From NCBI GenBank assembly GCA_037045265.1, contig JBAOHV010000019.1:186001-250000 (forward strand): 64,000 nucleotides of DNA, read 5' to 3'. The notes beneath the pieces were generated by a model. That model made no database searches, was not told the DNA's origin, and saw only the letters and a program-made list of their open reading frames with translations. The translations under genes were made by a program, and so were the position numbers. This document shows positions 1 to 9,261 of this stretch, piece after piece; positions within the stretch are counted from its first letter, which is position 1, and every line of letters begins with the position of its first letter. The stretch comes from JBAOHV01 sp037045265 (lineage in GTDB: Bacteria > Actinomycetota > Acidimicrobiia > Acidimicrobiales > Microtrichaceae).

Positions 1-1
1 T

Positions 2-1090
2 GTGCCGATGGACAAGCTGGGCGACCTGCGAGTCGGAATCATCGGTACCGGCGCCACCGCCGTGCAGGCCGTTCCGCAGCTCGCCCGTGCGGCCAAGGAG
101 CTGTACGTGTTCCAGCGCACCCCGTCGCCGGTGGGCCAGCGCGACAACGGTCCGACCGACGAGGAGTGGTTCAAGAGCCTGCAGCCCGGCTGGCACGCCG
201 AGCGTGTCCGGAACTTCACGTTGGCGGTGACCGGCAAGAAGCCGGCGGTGAACCTGGTCGACGACGGCTGGACCGATGTGATGTGGGACGACACGCAGAC
301 CAAGGTCGCCGATCCCGAGCTGGCGGCGGCCCTCGAGCGCTCCGACTTCGAGACGATGGAAGGACTGCGCCGGCGCGTAGCGAGCATCGTCGAGGACCCC
401 GACACCGCCGAGCGGCTGAAGCCCTGGTACGGCAAGCACTGCAAGCGCGTCTGCTTCCACGACGACTACCTGCCTGCGTTCAACCAGCCGAACGTGCACC
501 TGATCGACACCGACGGTCGTGGCGTGGAGCAGATCACCGAGGCCGGCATCGTCGCCAACGGGATCGAATACCCCGTCGACGTGATCGTCTTCGCTTCCGG
601 TTTCGAGGTGACGACCGACCTGGAGCACCGCCTGGGCTTCGATCCTCGCGGACGCGGCGGCGTCGCCATGAGCGAGCGCTGGAACGACGGAGCACACACG
701 CTGCACGGCATCCTCTCCGCCGAGTTCCCGAACATGTTGATGATCAGCCTGATCCAGGCCGGCTTCGGCACCAACTTCCTGCACTTCCTGTCCAAGTCGG
801 CCGAACACGTCGGCTGGATGATCGCAACCTGCCAGGAGCGGGGCATGGCCACGATCGAGGCGACACCGGAGGCCGAGGAGGAGTGGTACGAACTGCTGCT
901 CGGCGTGGCCATGGGGATCGCCGGATACTCCATGAGCTGCACCCCCGGCTACTACAACTCCGAGCAGGGCCGCGATGCCAAGACGGCGCGCAACCTCGTC
1001 TACACCGGCAGCCTGCTCGAGTACGCCGAGTACCTGGAGCGCTGGCGTGACCAGGGCGACATGGCCGGCGCCAAGGTCACCGACGAGTAG
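2..1090 (+). CDS. Flavin-containing monooxygenase (Baeyer-Villiger type), C-terminal part
   Basis: The reading frame is open to the window edge, so the N-terminal FAD-binding part lies outside. The visible part starts just before a second Rossmann fold, with VGIIGTGATAVQAVPQLA, the NADPH-binding element of class B flavin monooxygenases, followed by YVFQRTPSPVGQRDN. Further on, VIVFASGFEVTTDL matches the C-terminal FAD/NADPH contact region of cyclohexanone- and phenylacetone-monooxygenase-like enzymes. The family inserts oxygen into ketones or oxidises soft nucleophiles using NADPH and O2; the substrate cannot be read from sequence. It ends 8 bp before the next gene, which may be co-transcribed. 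Family assignment is firm; BVMO versus other FMO is less certain. Confidence 0.85.
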   Translation: MPMDKLGDLRVGIIGTGATAVQAVPQLARAAKELYVFQRTPSPVGQRDNGPTDEEWFKSLQPGWHAERVRNFTLAVTGKKPAVNLVDDGWTDVMWDDTQTKVADPELAAALERSDFETMEGLRRRVASIVEDPDTAERLKPWYGKHCKRVCFHDDYLPAFNQPNVHLIDTDGRGVEQITEAGIVANGIEYPVDVIVFASGFEVTTDLEHRLGFDPRGRGGVAMSERWNDGAHTLHGILSAEFPNMLMISLIQAGFGTNFLHFLSKSAEHVGWMIATCQERGMATIEATPEAEEEWYELLLGVAMGIAGYSMSCTPGYYNSEQGRDAKTARNLVYTGSLLEYAEYLERWRDQGDMAGAKVTDE

Positions 1091-1097
1091 AGCGCCG

Positions 1098-1625
1098 ATG
1101 GACGAGCCCGACTCGAACCACCGCGGTGGCGCGGTCCTGGTCATCGTCATGGTCGCGGGCGCGCTCGTGTCGCTCGCTGCCGTGGCCTTCGCCGTCGTGC
1201 TGCTGGCCCGACCGGCTGGCGGGATGCAGATCGAGGACGCCGCTGTCGGCGCCACCGTCGCTGACTCCGCAGCTCTCTACATGACGTTGCGCAACGACAA
1301 CGACCAACCCGACGAGCTCATCCGGGTCGACTGCACCTGCGCCGGCTCCGCCACCCTTCACCGGGGCGGCATCGGCACCGACGGCACCGTGGACATGTCC
1401 GACGCAGCGAGCGTCGCAATAGCGGCCGACGACAGCGTGGAGTTCGGCCCCGGGGGCGACCACGTGATGCTCGAGGGACTCGAAGAGCCTCTGGTCGAAG
1501 GCGAGTCGGTCGAGTTCCACCTCGTGTTCGCCAGCGGCACACAGCGCGTCGCGGTGCCGGTCGTCTCGCTGGCCTCGTTGGCCGAACGTGCCGCCGCTCA
1601 GCTCGGTTCTGCTGACGGTTCCTGA
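1098..1625 (+). CDS. Membrane-anchored PCuAC-family copper chaperone
   Basis: A 175-residue protein with one N-terminal membrane segment (about residues 12-36, AVLVIVMVAGALVSLAAVAF), so the rest should face outward. The C-terminal half follows the DUF461/PCuAC pattern: a His in TLHRGG, a Met in TVDMSD, then GGDHVMLEGL carrying the conserved H-x-M. These His and Met residues bind Cu(I) in the family, which delivers copper to the CuA site of cytochrome oxidase. The ATG at 1098 is chosen because the upstream part of the frame overlaps the preceding gene and reads as Arg-rich shadow sequence. The gene converges with the DUF808 gene and overlaps its end by 28 bp. Confidence 0.8.
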   Translation: MDEPDSNHRGGAVLVIVMVAGALVSLAAVAFAVVLLARPAGGMQIEDAAVGATVADSAALYMTLRNDNDQPDELIRVDCTCAGSATLHRGGIGTDGTVDMSDAASVAIAADDSVEFGPGGDHVMLEGLEEPLVEGESVEFHLVFASGTQRVAVPVVSLASLAERAAAQLGSADGS

Positions 1626-2555
1626 GAGTGTCCACGGCGGGCGAGCGCCGAGTGCACCGCGACGATCACCCCGCCCACGACCAGGCCCAGCGCCGCTGAC
1701 AACGCCGTGTTGACGAGCCAGGCGAGGACTCCGCCAACTCCTTGGACGTCGAGCACCAGCTCCTCGGCGTGATGCACGACGTCGTAGGGCCAGTGCCAGC
1801 CGAGCTCGTCCGCACCGACCAGCAGGATGTGCCCGCCCACCCACAGCATCGCGGCGGTACCGACCGCCGAGAGCGCCGCGAGCAGCTTGGGCATGGCGGC
1901 GACGAGGAACCGGCCGATGCGCTGCTGTGCAGCGCTGTCGCCGCTGTGCGAGGGTCAGCCCGACATCGTCCATCTTCACGATCAGCGCCACGACGCCGTA
2001 GACGGCTGCGGTGATCAGGAACGCGACGATCACGAGGACAGCGATGCGACGAGCGAGCGGCTCCTCGAGCACGACCTTCAGCGAGATCACCATGATCTCG
2101 GCCGAGAGGATGAAATCCGTGCGGATGGCGCTGGCAACGGTCGCCTTCTCGGCGTCCTCCCCCTGGAGCGCAACCGGGACATCGTGGGAGTGGTCGTCGC
2201 CCTTGATCCGATGCCACAGCTTCTCGGCACCCTCGTAGGCCAGGTACGCGCCACCGATCATGAGGATCACCTCGACCAGGATCGGGGCGACGGCACTGAG
2301 CAGGATTGCTGCGGGAAGGATGAACAGGAGCTTGTTGCGAAGCGATCCCAGGGCGATCTTGCGGATGATCGGTACTTCGCGCTCCGCGGCCAGACCTTGG
2401 ACGTAGGCGGGCGTCACCGCAGCGTCGTCCACCACGACACCGGCCGCCTTGGCCGTTGCCTTGCCCGCTGCCGCGCCGACGTCGTCGACAGATGCCGCTG
2501 CCAGCTTCGCCAGTGCAGCGACGTCGTCGAGCAGTGCCGCCAGGCCTGTTGCCAC
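1598..2555 (-). CDS. DUF808 (YedI-like) membrane protein, one frameshift
   Basis: Residues 1 to about 205 read MATGLAALLDDVAALAKLAA and continue through RNKLLFILPAAILLSAVAPI, the DUF808 pattern with several membrane segments. Near 1930-1950 the frame breaks, and the C-terminal part continues in another frame from AMPKLLAALSAVGTAAMLWV through the last hydrophobic segments to a stop at 1598. Together they make a normal-length family member of about 310 residues. The GTG start at 2553-2555 is preceded by a strong AGGAGGT ribosome site. Function of the family is unknown; inner-membrane location is clear. Since essential genes in the window show the same kind of break, this one is probably a sequence error. 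Confidence 0.8.
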
Positions 2556-2680
2556 CGGTTACCTCCTGTGTCGGCCCGGATCTCGGGCGTCCGCACGCTA
2601 CCCGTACACCACCCGGTACCCCGGAACCGGGAAGCCTCAGCTAGCGCCGACTCTGCCGCTCACCTTCGCGGTGGAGTCGT

Positions 2681-3265
2681 TCACACGAGTGCTGCGGCGA
2701 CCACTGAGTCCAGACGCCGACGTACGTCTGGGTCGGCACCCGAGGCCTCCTCTGCTCTTGCTGCTCCGAGCACAGCTCCCGACAGCAGCGCTAGGACTCC
2801 GTCGACGTGCTCCGTCGACACACCGGCGTCGACCAGCACGGAGGCGACGACGTCCATCATCGATGCGTGCAACGCCCCAGCCTGTGCACGGGTCTCATCG
2901 TCGAACCCGGCCATTGCCTCGGTCAGCGGTGCGACCAGCTGGTGCTCGGGGGTCAGCGCCCACGCCAGGTAGGCCCTGGCCCAGCGCTGGAGGCGCACCG
3001 CCGGAGGGTCGTCACCGGCGGTCACCGTGCGCCACTCCTCGATCGTGAGTGGCACGATCCGTCGGTACCAGTCGAGCAACAGGTGTGCCTTGTCGGGCAC
3101 GTACCGGTAGAGCGAGTTGCGTGCGAGTCCCACCTCAGAGGCGATGTCGGCCAGGCAGACTTCGTGGTAGCCGCGCTCCACGAACAGCTCGACCGCCGCG
3201 TCGAGCACCGCCGCTTGTTGGTGTGCGACGTGCTCGGCGATGTTGTCGGCCTTGATGCGTGGCAT
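2681..3265 (-). CDS. TetR-family transcriptional regulator
   Basis: A 194-residue protein with the TetR N-terminal HTH: AAVLDAAVELFVERGYHEV, then IASEVGLARNSLYRYVPDKA, where the recognition helix sits at about residues 40-58. The C-terminal ligand domain is not recognisable by eye. It is the last gene of a three-gene minus-strand unit (permease, ATPase, regulator), 5 bp behind the ATPase gene. That arrangement suggests a self-regulating exporter operon. The likely target is the palindrome at 5109-5130 in front of the permease gene. Fold is certain; ligand unknown. Confidence 0.9.
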   Translation of the reverse strand: MPRIKADNIAEHVAHQQAAVLDAAVELFVERGYHEVCLADIASEVGLARNSLYRYVPDKAHLLLDWYRRIVPLTIEEWRTVTAGDDPPAVRLQRWARAYLAWALTPEHQLVAPLTEAMAGFDDETRAQAGALHASMMDVVASVLVDAGVSTEHVDGVLALLSGAVLGAARAEEASGADPDVRRRLDSVVAAALV

Positions 3266-3270
3266 CGCCG

Positions 3271-3999
3271 TCAGACCATCTCGGTCGCCGGCCCGGGGGT
3301 TTGTCCGCCATCGGTCTGCCCGGATCCGGTGACGAGTCGACCCGAGTCGAGCCGGAGGTGCCTGTCGGCGTGTGCCAGAGCGACGTCGTCGTGGGCCACG
3401 ACGACCGTGGCGATCCCGCGACCAGCCGCACCGGCGAGCAACTCCGCTACGGCGACTGCGCGCTCGGGGTCGAGAGATGCAGTCGGCTCGTCGGCGATGA
3501 GCACGGTCGGCTCGGCCATGAAGGCCCGGGCGATACCGATCCGCTGGCGTTCGCCGCCCGAGAGCTGCGATGGGAGCTGTCCGGCCCGCTCCCCCATGTC
3601 CAGGTCGTCGAGCAGCGAATGCGCCCGGCGTCGTACCTCGCCAGACGGTTCTCCACGGATGTGGCCCACGAGCTCCAACTGCTCGACAGCGGTGAGCGTC
3701 GGCAGCAGGTTCGCCGACTGGTAGACGAATGCGATGTGGTCACGGCGCACCGTGGTCCGCCGGCGCTCCGACAGCGACGACGTCGGAATCCCGGCGATCG
3801 AGATCTCTCCGGAGTCGGGGCGACGCAGCAGCCCCGCGATCGCCAGCAACGTGGACTTCCCGGCACCCGACCGGCCCGAGATCACGACGAACTCGCCCTT
3901 GTCGATACCGAGATCCAGGTCGTCGAGGACGACCCGCTCGTCGGGGCCGTCGGGGAAGGCAACCCTGACCCCACTCAGCTGCAGTGCATCCGATGTCAT
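3271..3999 (-). CDS. ABC transporter ATP-binding protein (LolD/MacB type)
   Basis: A 242-residue nucleotide-binding subunit with all motifs: Walker A SGRSGAGKST (about residues 41-50), signature LSGGERQRIGIARAF, Walker B TVLIADEPTASLD, and the switch His in VVVAHDD. It resembles the LolD/MacB/FtsE group, which works with FtsX-like permeases to move lipoproteins, peptides or drugs by mechanotransmission. Its ATG overlaps the permease stop by four bases (ATGA, 3996-3999), indicating translational coupling. The substrate is not predictable. Confidence 0.92.
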   Translation of the reverse strand: MTSDALQLSGVRVAFPDGPDERVVLDDLDLGIDKGEFVVISGRSGAGKSTLLAIAGLLRRPDSGEISIAGIPTSSLSERRRTTVRRDHIAFVYQSANLLPTLTAVEQLELVGHIRGEPSGEVRRRAHSLLDDLDMGERAGQLPSQLSGGERQRIGIARAFMAEPTVLIADEPTASLDPERAVAVAELLAGAAGRGIATVVVAHDDVALAHADRHLRLDSGRLVTGSGQTDGGQTPGPATEMV

Positions 4000-5087
4000 G
4001 ACTCCACCCCCAAGGCGATGGCTGGTTCGACGCTCGTTATCCGACGGAAGGCGACGAGGCTGCCGAGCACACCGGCGAGCACGAGCGACCCGACGACTGT
4101 CGCCAGTGCTTTCGCAGTCAGCTCGACCGGCGCATCCCCGCTGCCGACGGCCAGCACCAGGGCGCTCCCGAGCACTGCGCCGGTGACGGTGGAGAGGACC
4201 ACGAGTATCGCCATCTGACCGATGCCGTCGCGGAGGATGTAGCTGTTCGAGGCACCCATCGCCTTCAGCAGGCCGATCTGGCGGGTGCGTTGCACAGTCA
4301 GGACGGTGAAGAACGCCCCGATCACGAGCGCCGAGATCACCAGCAGGAAGCCCCTGATGAGCGACATCGTCGTGGTCTCGGCGGTGAAGCCTGGAGAGCC
4401 GGCATAGGCCTGCTCCTTGGTCAGCACATCGGTGCCGGTCGCCTCGGCTACAGCTTCGAGGTCATCCTCTGAACCTCCGCTGATGGCAACTGCGGAGAAG
4501 CGCCCATCTGCACTGTCGCCGTACTGGATCTGCTGCCAGGTCTCGAGCGACGTGAAGGCGATCGGTGCGTGACCGAACGTTCCGGCGAACGTGAATCCAA
4601 CCACTGGCAACTCCAGGTTCGACCCACCGAGGGTGTAGCGGTCGCCCACCTCCACACCCTCGTCACGCAGCTCGCTCGCCAGGATCAACCCAGGACTGCC
4701 GGCGAGGGCTTCATGACCCTCGGGGCGTTCCACCAGGAAGCTGTCGGCCGAGATGCCCATGAGGGCAAGGTCCAGGCTCGGCCCGCCGTCGATCGACGCG
4801 GCGTTCACGAACGACACACCGAGCGGTGTGGCCTCGGCTCCGGGCACGGCTTCGAACGAAGCGAGGGTGTCGGGGCGAAGGACGGACCTGCTGAAGGTGG
4901 CCTCGGCGCCGTCCTGGAGGGCGAGCCGTTCGAAGGGCAGCGCTCGCAGACCGGAGATCCCGTCGGTCACGAGGCCTGTTGCCAGAGCCGACAGGACTGT
5001 CGAGAGCAGTGCCACGAGCGCGATGACCACACCCAGTAGGACGAATCGTCGGGACCCTCTTCGCAGGTCCCGTAGAGCGAGGAACAT
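3996..5087 (-). CDS. FtsX/MacB-type ABC transporter permease
   Basis: A 363-residue permease. An N-terminal membrane helix (FVLLGVVIALVALLSTVLSAL) is followed by an extracytoplasmic domain of roughly 200 residues. The C-terminal block has three membrane helices, including GFLLVISALVIGAFFTVLTV and AILVVLSTVTGAVLGSALVL. The string TRQIGLLKAMGAS is the conserved cytoplasmic motif of FtsX-fold permeases. It is the first gene of the operon with the ATPase and TetR regulator. The ATG at 5085-5087 has AGGAGAA upstream, and a 22-bp palindrome lies 22 bp before the start. Confidence 0.9.
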   Translation of the reverse strand: MFLALRDLRRGSRRFVLLGVVIALVALLSTVLSALATGLVTDGISGLRALPFERLALQDGAEATFSRSVLRPDTLASFEAVPGAEATPLGVSFVNAASIDGGPSLDLALMGISADSFLVERPEGHEALAGSPGLILASELRDEGVEVGDRYTLGGSNLELPVVGFTFAGTFGHAPIAFTSLETWQQIQYGDSADGRFSAVAISGGSEDDLEAVAEATGTDVLTKEQAYAGSPGFTAETTTMSLIRGFLLVISALVIGAFFTVLTVQRTRQIGLLKAMGASNSYILRDGIGQMAILVVLSTVTGAVLGSALVLAVGSGDAPVELTAKALATVVGSLVLAGVLGSLVAFRRITSVEPAIALGVES

Positions 5088-5108
5088 CAGTTCTCCTTTA
5101 CCGACATA

Positions 5109-5130
5109 GCGTCGACAACGTTACCGACGC
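5109..5130. promoter_or_regulatory. Palindromic operator, probably TetR-bound
   Basis: A 22-bp inverted repeat made of GCGTCG, two bases, AACGTT, two bases, CGACGC; only the four spacer bases break the symmetry. It lies just upstream of the permease start (5087), where the promoter of the permease-ATPase-TetR operon must be. Size and symmetry fit a TetR dimer site. Binding by the co-encoded regulator is inference. Confidence 0.6.
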
Positions 5131-5198
5131 GGCGTCGTCATGTCCAGCGACCCTTGCATGGCCGGATGCCCGGTGGCCCTGGATCGAGGCAGAATGTC

Positions 5199-5663
5199 AT
5201 GACCATGTGTGATCACTGCGGATGCCGCGAGTACGCACCCATTGCAGAGCTGACCGCCGAGCACGTGACGATCCTCGGCCTGGCCGAAGCGCTGGCCGCC
5301 GCGACCGACAGCTCACGGCCCTTCCCTTCCAACGACCGTGAGCGGCTCCGGGCACTGCTCATCTCCCACGCCCGCAAAGAGGAGCTGGGCTTGTATCCGC
5401 TCCTCATCGCGGAGAGCGAGGACGAGCCCGGCGCCTATGACCACCTCGAGGAGGAGCACCGCGACGTCATCCAGGCGATCGACTCGGACCGATTCGACCA
5501 CCTGGCCCTGTATGCGCTCCAGCGACACATCGAAGAGGAGGACGAGGGACTGTTCACCCGATCGACCTTCTACTTCGACGGCGACACCTGGGACGCGATG
5601 GATGCGGCTCACCGGCTGGTCGAGAGCGGCTCTGGGTCGAATGGCGGTGCCGCTCAGCCTTGA
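5199..5663 (+). CDS. Hemerythrin-like HHE domain protein
   Basis: About 154 residues beginning MTMCDHCGCREYAPIAELTA. The short Cys-rich N-terminus before an HHE domain is common in actinobacterial versions. Di-iron ligand candidates are the His in LTAEHVTIL, HARKEELGLYPLL, HLEEEHRDVI and LQRHIEEEDEGLF, spread over four helices. Such proteins sense or carry O2/NO or act in redox defence; which applies here is unknown. The ATG at 5199 is favoured over 5205 only weakly. It is divergent from the exporter operon, so the 5088-5198 interval holds both promoters. Confidence 0.85.
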   Translation: MTMCDHCGCREYAPIAELTAEHVTILGLAEALAAATDSSRPFPSNDRERLRALLISHARKEELGLYPLLIAESEDEPGAYDHLEEEHRDVIQAIDSDRFDHLALYALQRHIEEEDEGLFTRSTFYFDGDTWDAMDAAHRLVESGSGSNGGAAQP

Positions 5664-5777
5664 CGTCTGCAGGCGTACCGCGAGCAACAGGACCGTGATC
5701 GGTAGGCCGGGGCCGCTCACACGTCGTCCTCGTGACCCCCTAACCAGCCCCTTACCTGACGTGGCGACGATCAGGGC

Positions 5778-7242
5778 ATGCCTCTCGCGCTGAGCCGACG
5801 AAAACTCTTGCAGTCCATGGCTCTCTGCGGCTTGAGCGCATGCACCTTCGACCGTGGCGCATTTCCGGATCAGGACCTTCCAGGTGCCACAGGCGCGGCC
5901 GCCTCGACTCTGGGGCCGGTGGACGAGTCGACCTCGGTAGCCCGGCGACTCGAGCGAGCAACCTTCGGAACGACGGCCCTGCTACACGACCAGGTGCACG
6001 GCTTCAACGACCTGGAGGCTTGGTTGGGCGACCAGATCGGAGGGCTGTCCGGCTTCGACTCCCCCGACGCGCTCACCTTCTCCGGCTCGGTCGAGTCCCT
6101 GCTGGCCGGCGATCGGCAGCGGCCGACGGATGGCTCTGAACAAGGCGATCTGCGTCGTCGCTGCATGCAGACACTGGTGGGTCGAACAGTCGTTGAGGCC
6201 GCGTACGGCCAGGACCAGCTCCGTCAACGGATGGTCGACACCCTCGCCGACCTGCTCCACGTCAGCTCGTTCCAGTCTCCCGAGCTGTTCCTGCTCCCCT
6301 CCTACGACCAGCTGCTCCGCGACGGCGCCTTCGGCCGCTTCGCCGACCTGCTCGTGGCCTCCGCACGACATCCGGCGATGCTCGTCTTCCTGGATCAGGC
6401 GACCAGCCGGGCAGACCGGGGGCGAACTCCCAACGAGAACTCACGCGCGTGAGCTGATGGAGCTGCACACGGTCGGGGTGGACGGCGGCTACGACGAACA
6501 GGACGTGGTCGAGTTGGCCCACGTCCTGACCGGATGGTCGATCGATCGGGCGACCCAGTCGTTCACATTCCGCCCCGAGTGGCACGACCTCGGACCCTTC
6601 GACGCTGACGGCGACATCCTGGGTTGGCGTCCGACGTCGTCGCAGTCGGGCGAGGCCGCGGGTGTAGCAGCGATCGAATACCTGGCCCGTCACCCGGCGA
6701 CTGCGAACCGGATCGCGCATCTGCTCGCCCGCCGATTCGTTTCGGAGTCGATTGCCCCGGACGACGTACTGGTGACCGAGGCCGCCACGGTCTACAGCTC
6801 GCACGACACTGCGCTCGGCCCGGTCGTACGGCACCTGCTCACCTCCGACAGGTTCGACCAAGCGGCGACGCTCATGCTCCGGCGGCCGCTCGACCTGGTT
6901 GCACACATGTTGCGGGTCGCGGGCGGCCGCCTCGATGTGAGCGAGGTCGATCGCGACGTCCGTCAGCTGAGCGGGCTACTCCACGTCCTGGGGCACCTTC
7001 CCTACGCCTGGCCTGCGCCCAACGGATTCCCGTTCGGCTCTGCGGCTTGGTCGAACGCGGGATCGATGATCAGCCGCTGGAACGCTGTCATCACCATGTG
7101 CAACGGAACTGAGGACAGCAGGCCCGTAGCGGGTTCTGCCGACGTCGGGAGTGCCCTGTCGCTCTCACCCTCCGCACTGGGTGCCGCGGACAACGCCGAG
7201 CTCGCCATGATCCTGTGCGGCCCCGCCCACCAGTTGTACTGA
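5778..7242 (+). CDS. DUF1800 family protein, Tat-type lipoprotein signal, one frameshift
   Basis: The N-terminus MPLALSRRKLLQSMALCGLSAC carries a twin-arginine motif (SRRKLLQ) and a lipobox-like LSAC, so export through Tat with lipid anchoring is likely. DUF1800 features follow: ARRLERATFGTT, then NEN-x-ARELMELHTVGVDGGYDE and ELAHVLTGWSI. The frame breaks between NEN and ARELMELHT at about 6432-6438, where one extra base is present; the second part runs to 7242. Combined length is about 487 residues, normal for the family. The biochemical role is unknown. It sits 10 bp before a DUF1501 gene, a pair seen across many bacteria. The break is probably a sequence error. Confidence 0.82.
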
Positions 7243-7252
7243 GGAGAGAGCC

Positions 7253-8401
7253 ATGACCCAGCTGGTGAACGTGTTCCTCCGAGGAGGTGCGGACGGACTG
7301 AGCATCTTCGCGCCGGTCTCAGATCCCGCCTACCTGTCGGCTCGCCCGACGCTGGCGGTCCGTTCAGAAGATTCGATCGATGTCGGGATCGGCGGGTTCG
7401 CAGTCCACCCTGCGGCACCACGAATCGCCGAGCTCATCCGCTCCCGAACCGCCGCCGCCGTGCCCGCCGCGGGTTTCGACGGCCAGACGCGCAGCCACTT
7501 CGAGTCCCAGGCAAACCTCGAGTCGGCCGTCGGCCTGGATGGCTCGTACACCGAGGGCGGCGGGCTGGGCTGGCTCTCGGAGGTGTTGTCGGCCGGCTCC
7601 GGAGACACCCTCGCCCCCTTCCGAGCAGTCGCCGTCGGCTCCGTGTCGCTGCCCATGTCGATGGCCGGAACCAACGATGCGCTGGGAGCACCGAGCCCTG
7701 ACGCGCTGCGCCTCGGGGCGCTGACCTTCAAGGGGTTCGGGACCGGCGCACGCTACGAGGTCGTCGCTGTCGACGACTCACCGACCGGGGCTGACATGGT
7801 CGACCTTTGGCGTGGTTCGGCGGGCGCTCCGCCCATCACCGGCGTGTCGGTCGAAGGAGCAGCGGCTGTGCTCGAGCGTCTCTCGACCGCTCCGATAGAG
7901 GTGCCCGACTCCTCGCTGTTCGGCATGGGTGAATCCGCGCCGGTGTTCGCGGCTGCCTCGGCCCTGCTTGCAGCGGACCTCGGGACCGAGATCGTGCAGA
8001 TCGACATGGGCGGTTGGGACACCCACAGCGCCCAGGGGACTCTCGACGGCCGCTTCGCCGGCCTTCTGGCCGAGCTCGACGCCGGTATCGGGGCCCTGGT
8101 CGACCGCCACATGGGCTCAGGTGACGGTCTGGTGATCACCGTCATGACCGAATTCGGCCGGCGGGTCAAGGAGAACGCCTCGGGCGGCACCGACCACGGT
8201 CGCGGAGGCCTGGCACTCGTGATCGGCGACGGCGTCGATGGTGGGTTGAAGGGCACCTGGCCCGGGCTGGCCGAGCTCGACGCCGGAGACGTCCCGGCAG
8301 TCAACGACCTTCGGGCGGTCCAGGCCGAAGTCGCCGCGGCGGCCCTCGGCTCCGACGCCGCGACGCCGGGCGATTCGGCACCCCTCGGACTGTTCGCCTG
8401 A
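7253..8401 (+). CDS. DUF1501 family protein
   Basis: A 382-residue protein starting MTQLVNVFLRGGADGLSIFAP, the usual DUF1501 opening, with VQIDMGGWDTHSAQGTLDGR and VITVMTEFGRRVKENASGGT, which keep the family's Asp/His/Arg pattern resembling the alkaline-phosphatase/sulfatase fold. GAGGAGAG lies just upstream of the ATG as ribosome site. No signal peptide is visible here, unlike the DUF1800 partner; the two are probably made from one transcript and act together. The substrate is unknown. Confidence 0.88.
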   Translation: MTQLVNVFLRGGADGLSIFAPVSDPAYLSARPTLAVRSEDSIDVGIGGFAVHPAAPRIAELIRSRTAAAVPAAGFDGQTRSHFESQANLESAVGLDGSYTEGGGLGWLSEVLSAGSGDTLAPFRAVAVGSVSLPMSMAGTNDALGAPSPDALRLGALTFKGFGTGARYEVVAVDDSPTGADMVDLWRGSAGAPPITGVSVEGAAAVLERLSTAPIEVPDSSLFGMGESAPVFAAASALLAADLGTEIVQIDMGGWDTHSAQGTLDGRFAGLLAELDAGIGALVDRHMGSGDGLVITVMTEFGRRVKENASGGTDHGRGGLALVIGDGVDGGLKGTWPGLAELDAGDVPAVNDLRAVQAEVAAAALGSDAATPGDSAPLGLFA

Positions 8402-8552
8402 CCGCCTTCACGGGGCTGCGTGAGCGAACCTTCCGCCGACGCAACGACCACCGGCATGTGTTCCAGCCGGTTCACTCTCCGATCGGGTCGTGCAACGATC
8501 GGAGACGACCGTTGCAGTGCAACCAACTCGAGCAGTGAGGAAGGGACCCGGA

Positions 8553-9233
8553 ATGTCGGAATCGCCGGTGGTCGTGCTCGTCCATGGAGCGTGGGGCCCA
8601 CCCGCGATGTGGGATGACGTGGTCCCGGAGCTGCCCAACGGCACAGAGGTAGTGGTTGCCGACCTCCCAACATGCACCCACCCCGGGACAGGCCTGGCAG
8701 ACGATGCTGCGCACGTCAGGGAGATCACCGGCGACCGGCCCGCCGTGCTCGTCGGTCATTCCTACGGCGGCGCTGTGATCACCGAGGCCGCTGGCGCAAT
8801 CCCCGACGCCCGTCATCTCGTGTACCTCGCGGCCGTCATGCCTGCTCCCGGCGAGTCGATGCTCGAATGGTCCAGAAGGCGGCCGACCGGCTGGGAAGTG
8901 GCTATCGAGTTCTTCGAGGATGGCACATCGCTGGTGGTCCTTGACGAGGCCCACGCACCCCCATACGACCCTCTAACGCTTGCCCGTCTCGAAGCAACAG
9001 GTATGCGGCGGTTCGCGATCGACGCCGCAATGACACCACTCACCCAGGCCGCATGGAAGACGATCCCGTCCACATACCTGATCGCCGCTGCAGACACCCT
9101 GATTCATCCAGACTCCCAGCGTGAACTGGCGGCACGGGCCACTACGGTCAGAGAGATTGACGCCGAACACCAGCTGCCACTGAGTCACCCTGTCGAAGTG
9201 GCAGCGCTCATCGCCACCACCCTCGAGGCGTAG
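8553..9233 (+). CDS. Alpha/beta hydrolase
   Basis: A 226-residue alpha/beta-hydrolase. VVVLVHGAWGPPAMWDDVV gives the oxyanion strand and turn, and VLVGHSYGGAVI is the nucleophile elbow with Ser in GHSYGG. The catalytic His is probably in EHQLPLSHP near the C-terminus. It resembles small esterase/salicylate-esterase-like hydrolases. The ATG at 8553 is chosen because GAGGAAGGG precedes it at good spacing; an upstream start at 8490 lacks this. It stands alone between a DUF1501 gene and a lipoprotein gene, so its substrate cannot be guessed. Confidence 0.88.
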   Translation: MSESPVVVLVHGAWGPPAMWDDVVPELPNGTEVVVADLPTCTHPGTGLADDAAHVREITGDRPAVLVGHSYGGAVITEAAGAIPDARHLVYLAAVMPAPGESMLEWSRRRPTGWEVAIEFFEDGTSLVVLDEAHAPPYDPLTLARLEATGMRRFAIDAAMTPLTQAAWKTIPSTYLIAAADTLIHPDSQRELAARATTVREIDAEHQLPLSHPVEVAALIATTLEA

Positions 9234-9261
9234 GCCATCCGAGTATCAGTAATGTAGGCGC

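Noticed and set aside
466..942. Long minus-strand frame opposite the monooxygenase
   Set aside because: Composition is Ser/Pro/Arg-rich and it mirrors a well-supported gene; a shadow of high GC.
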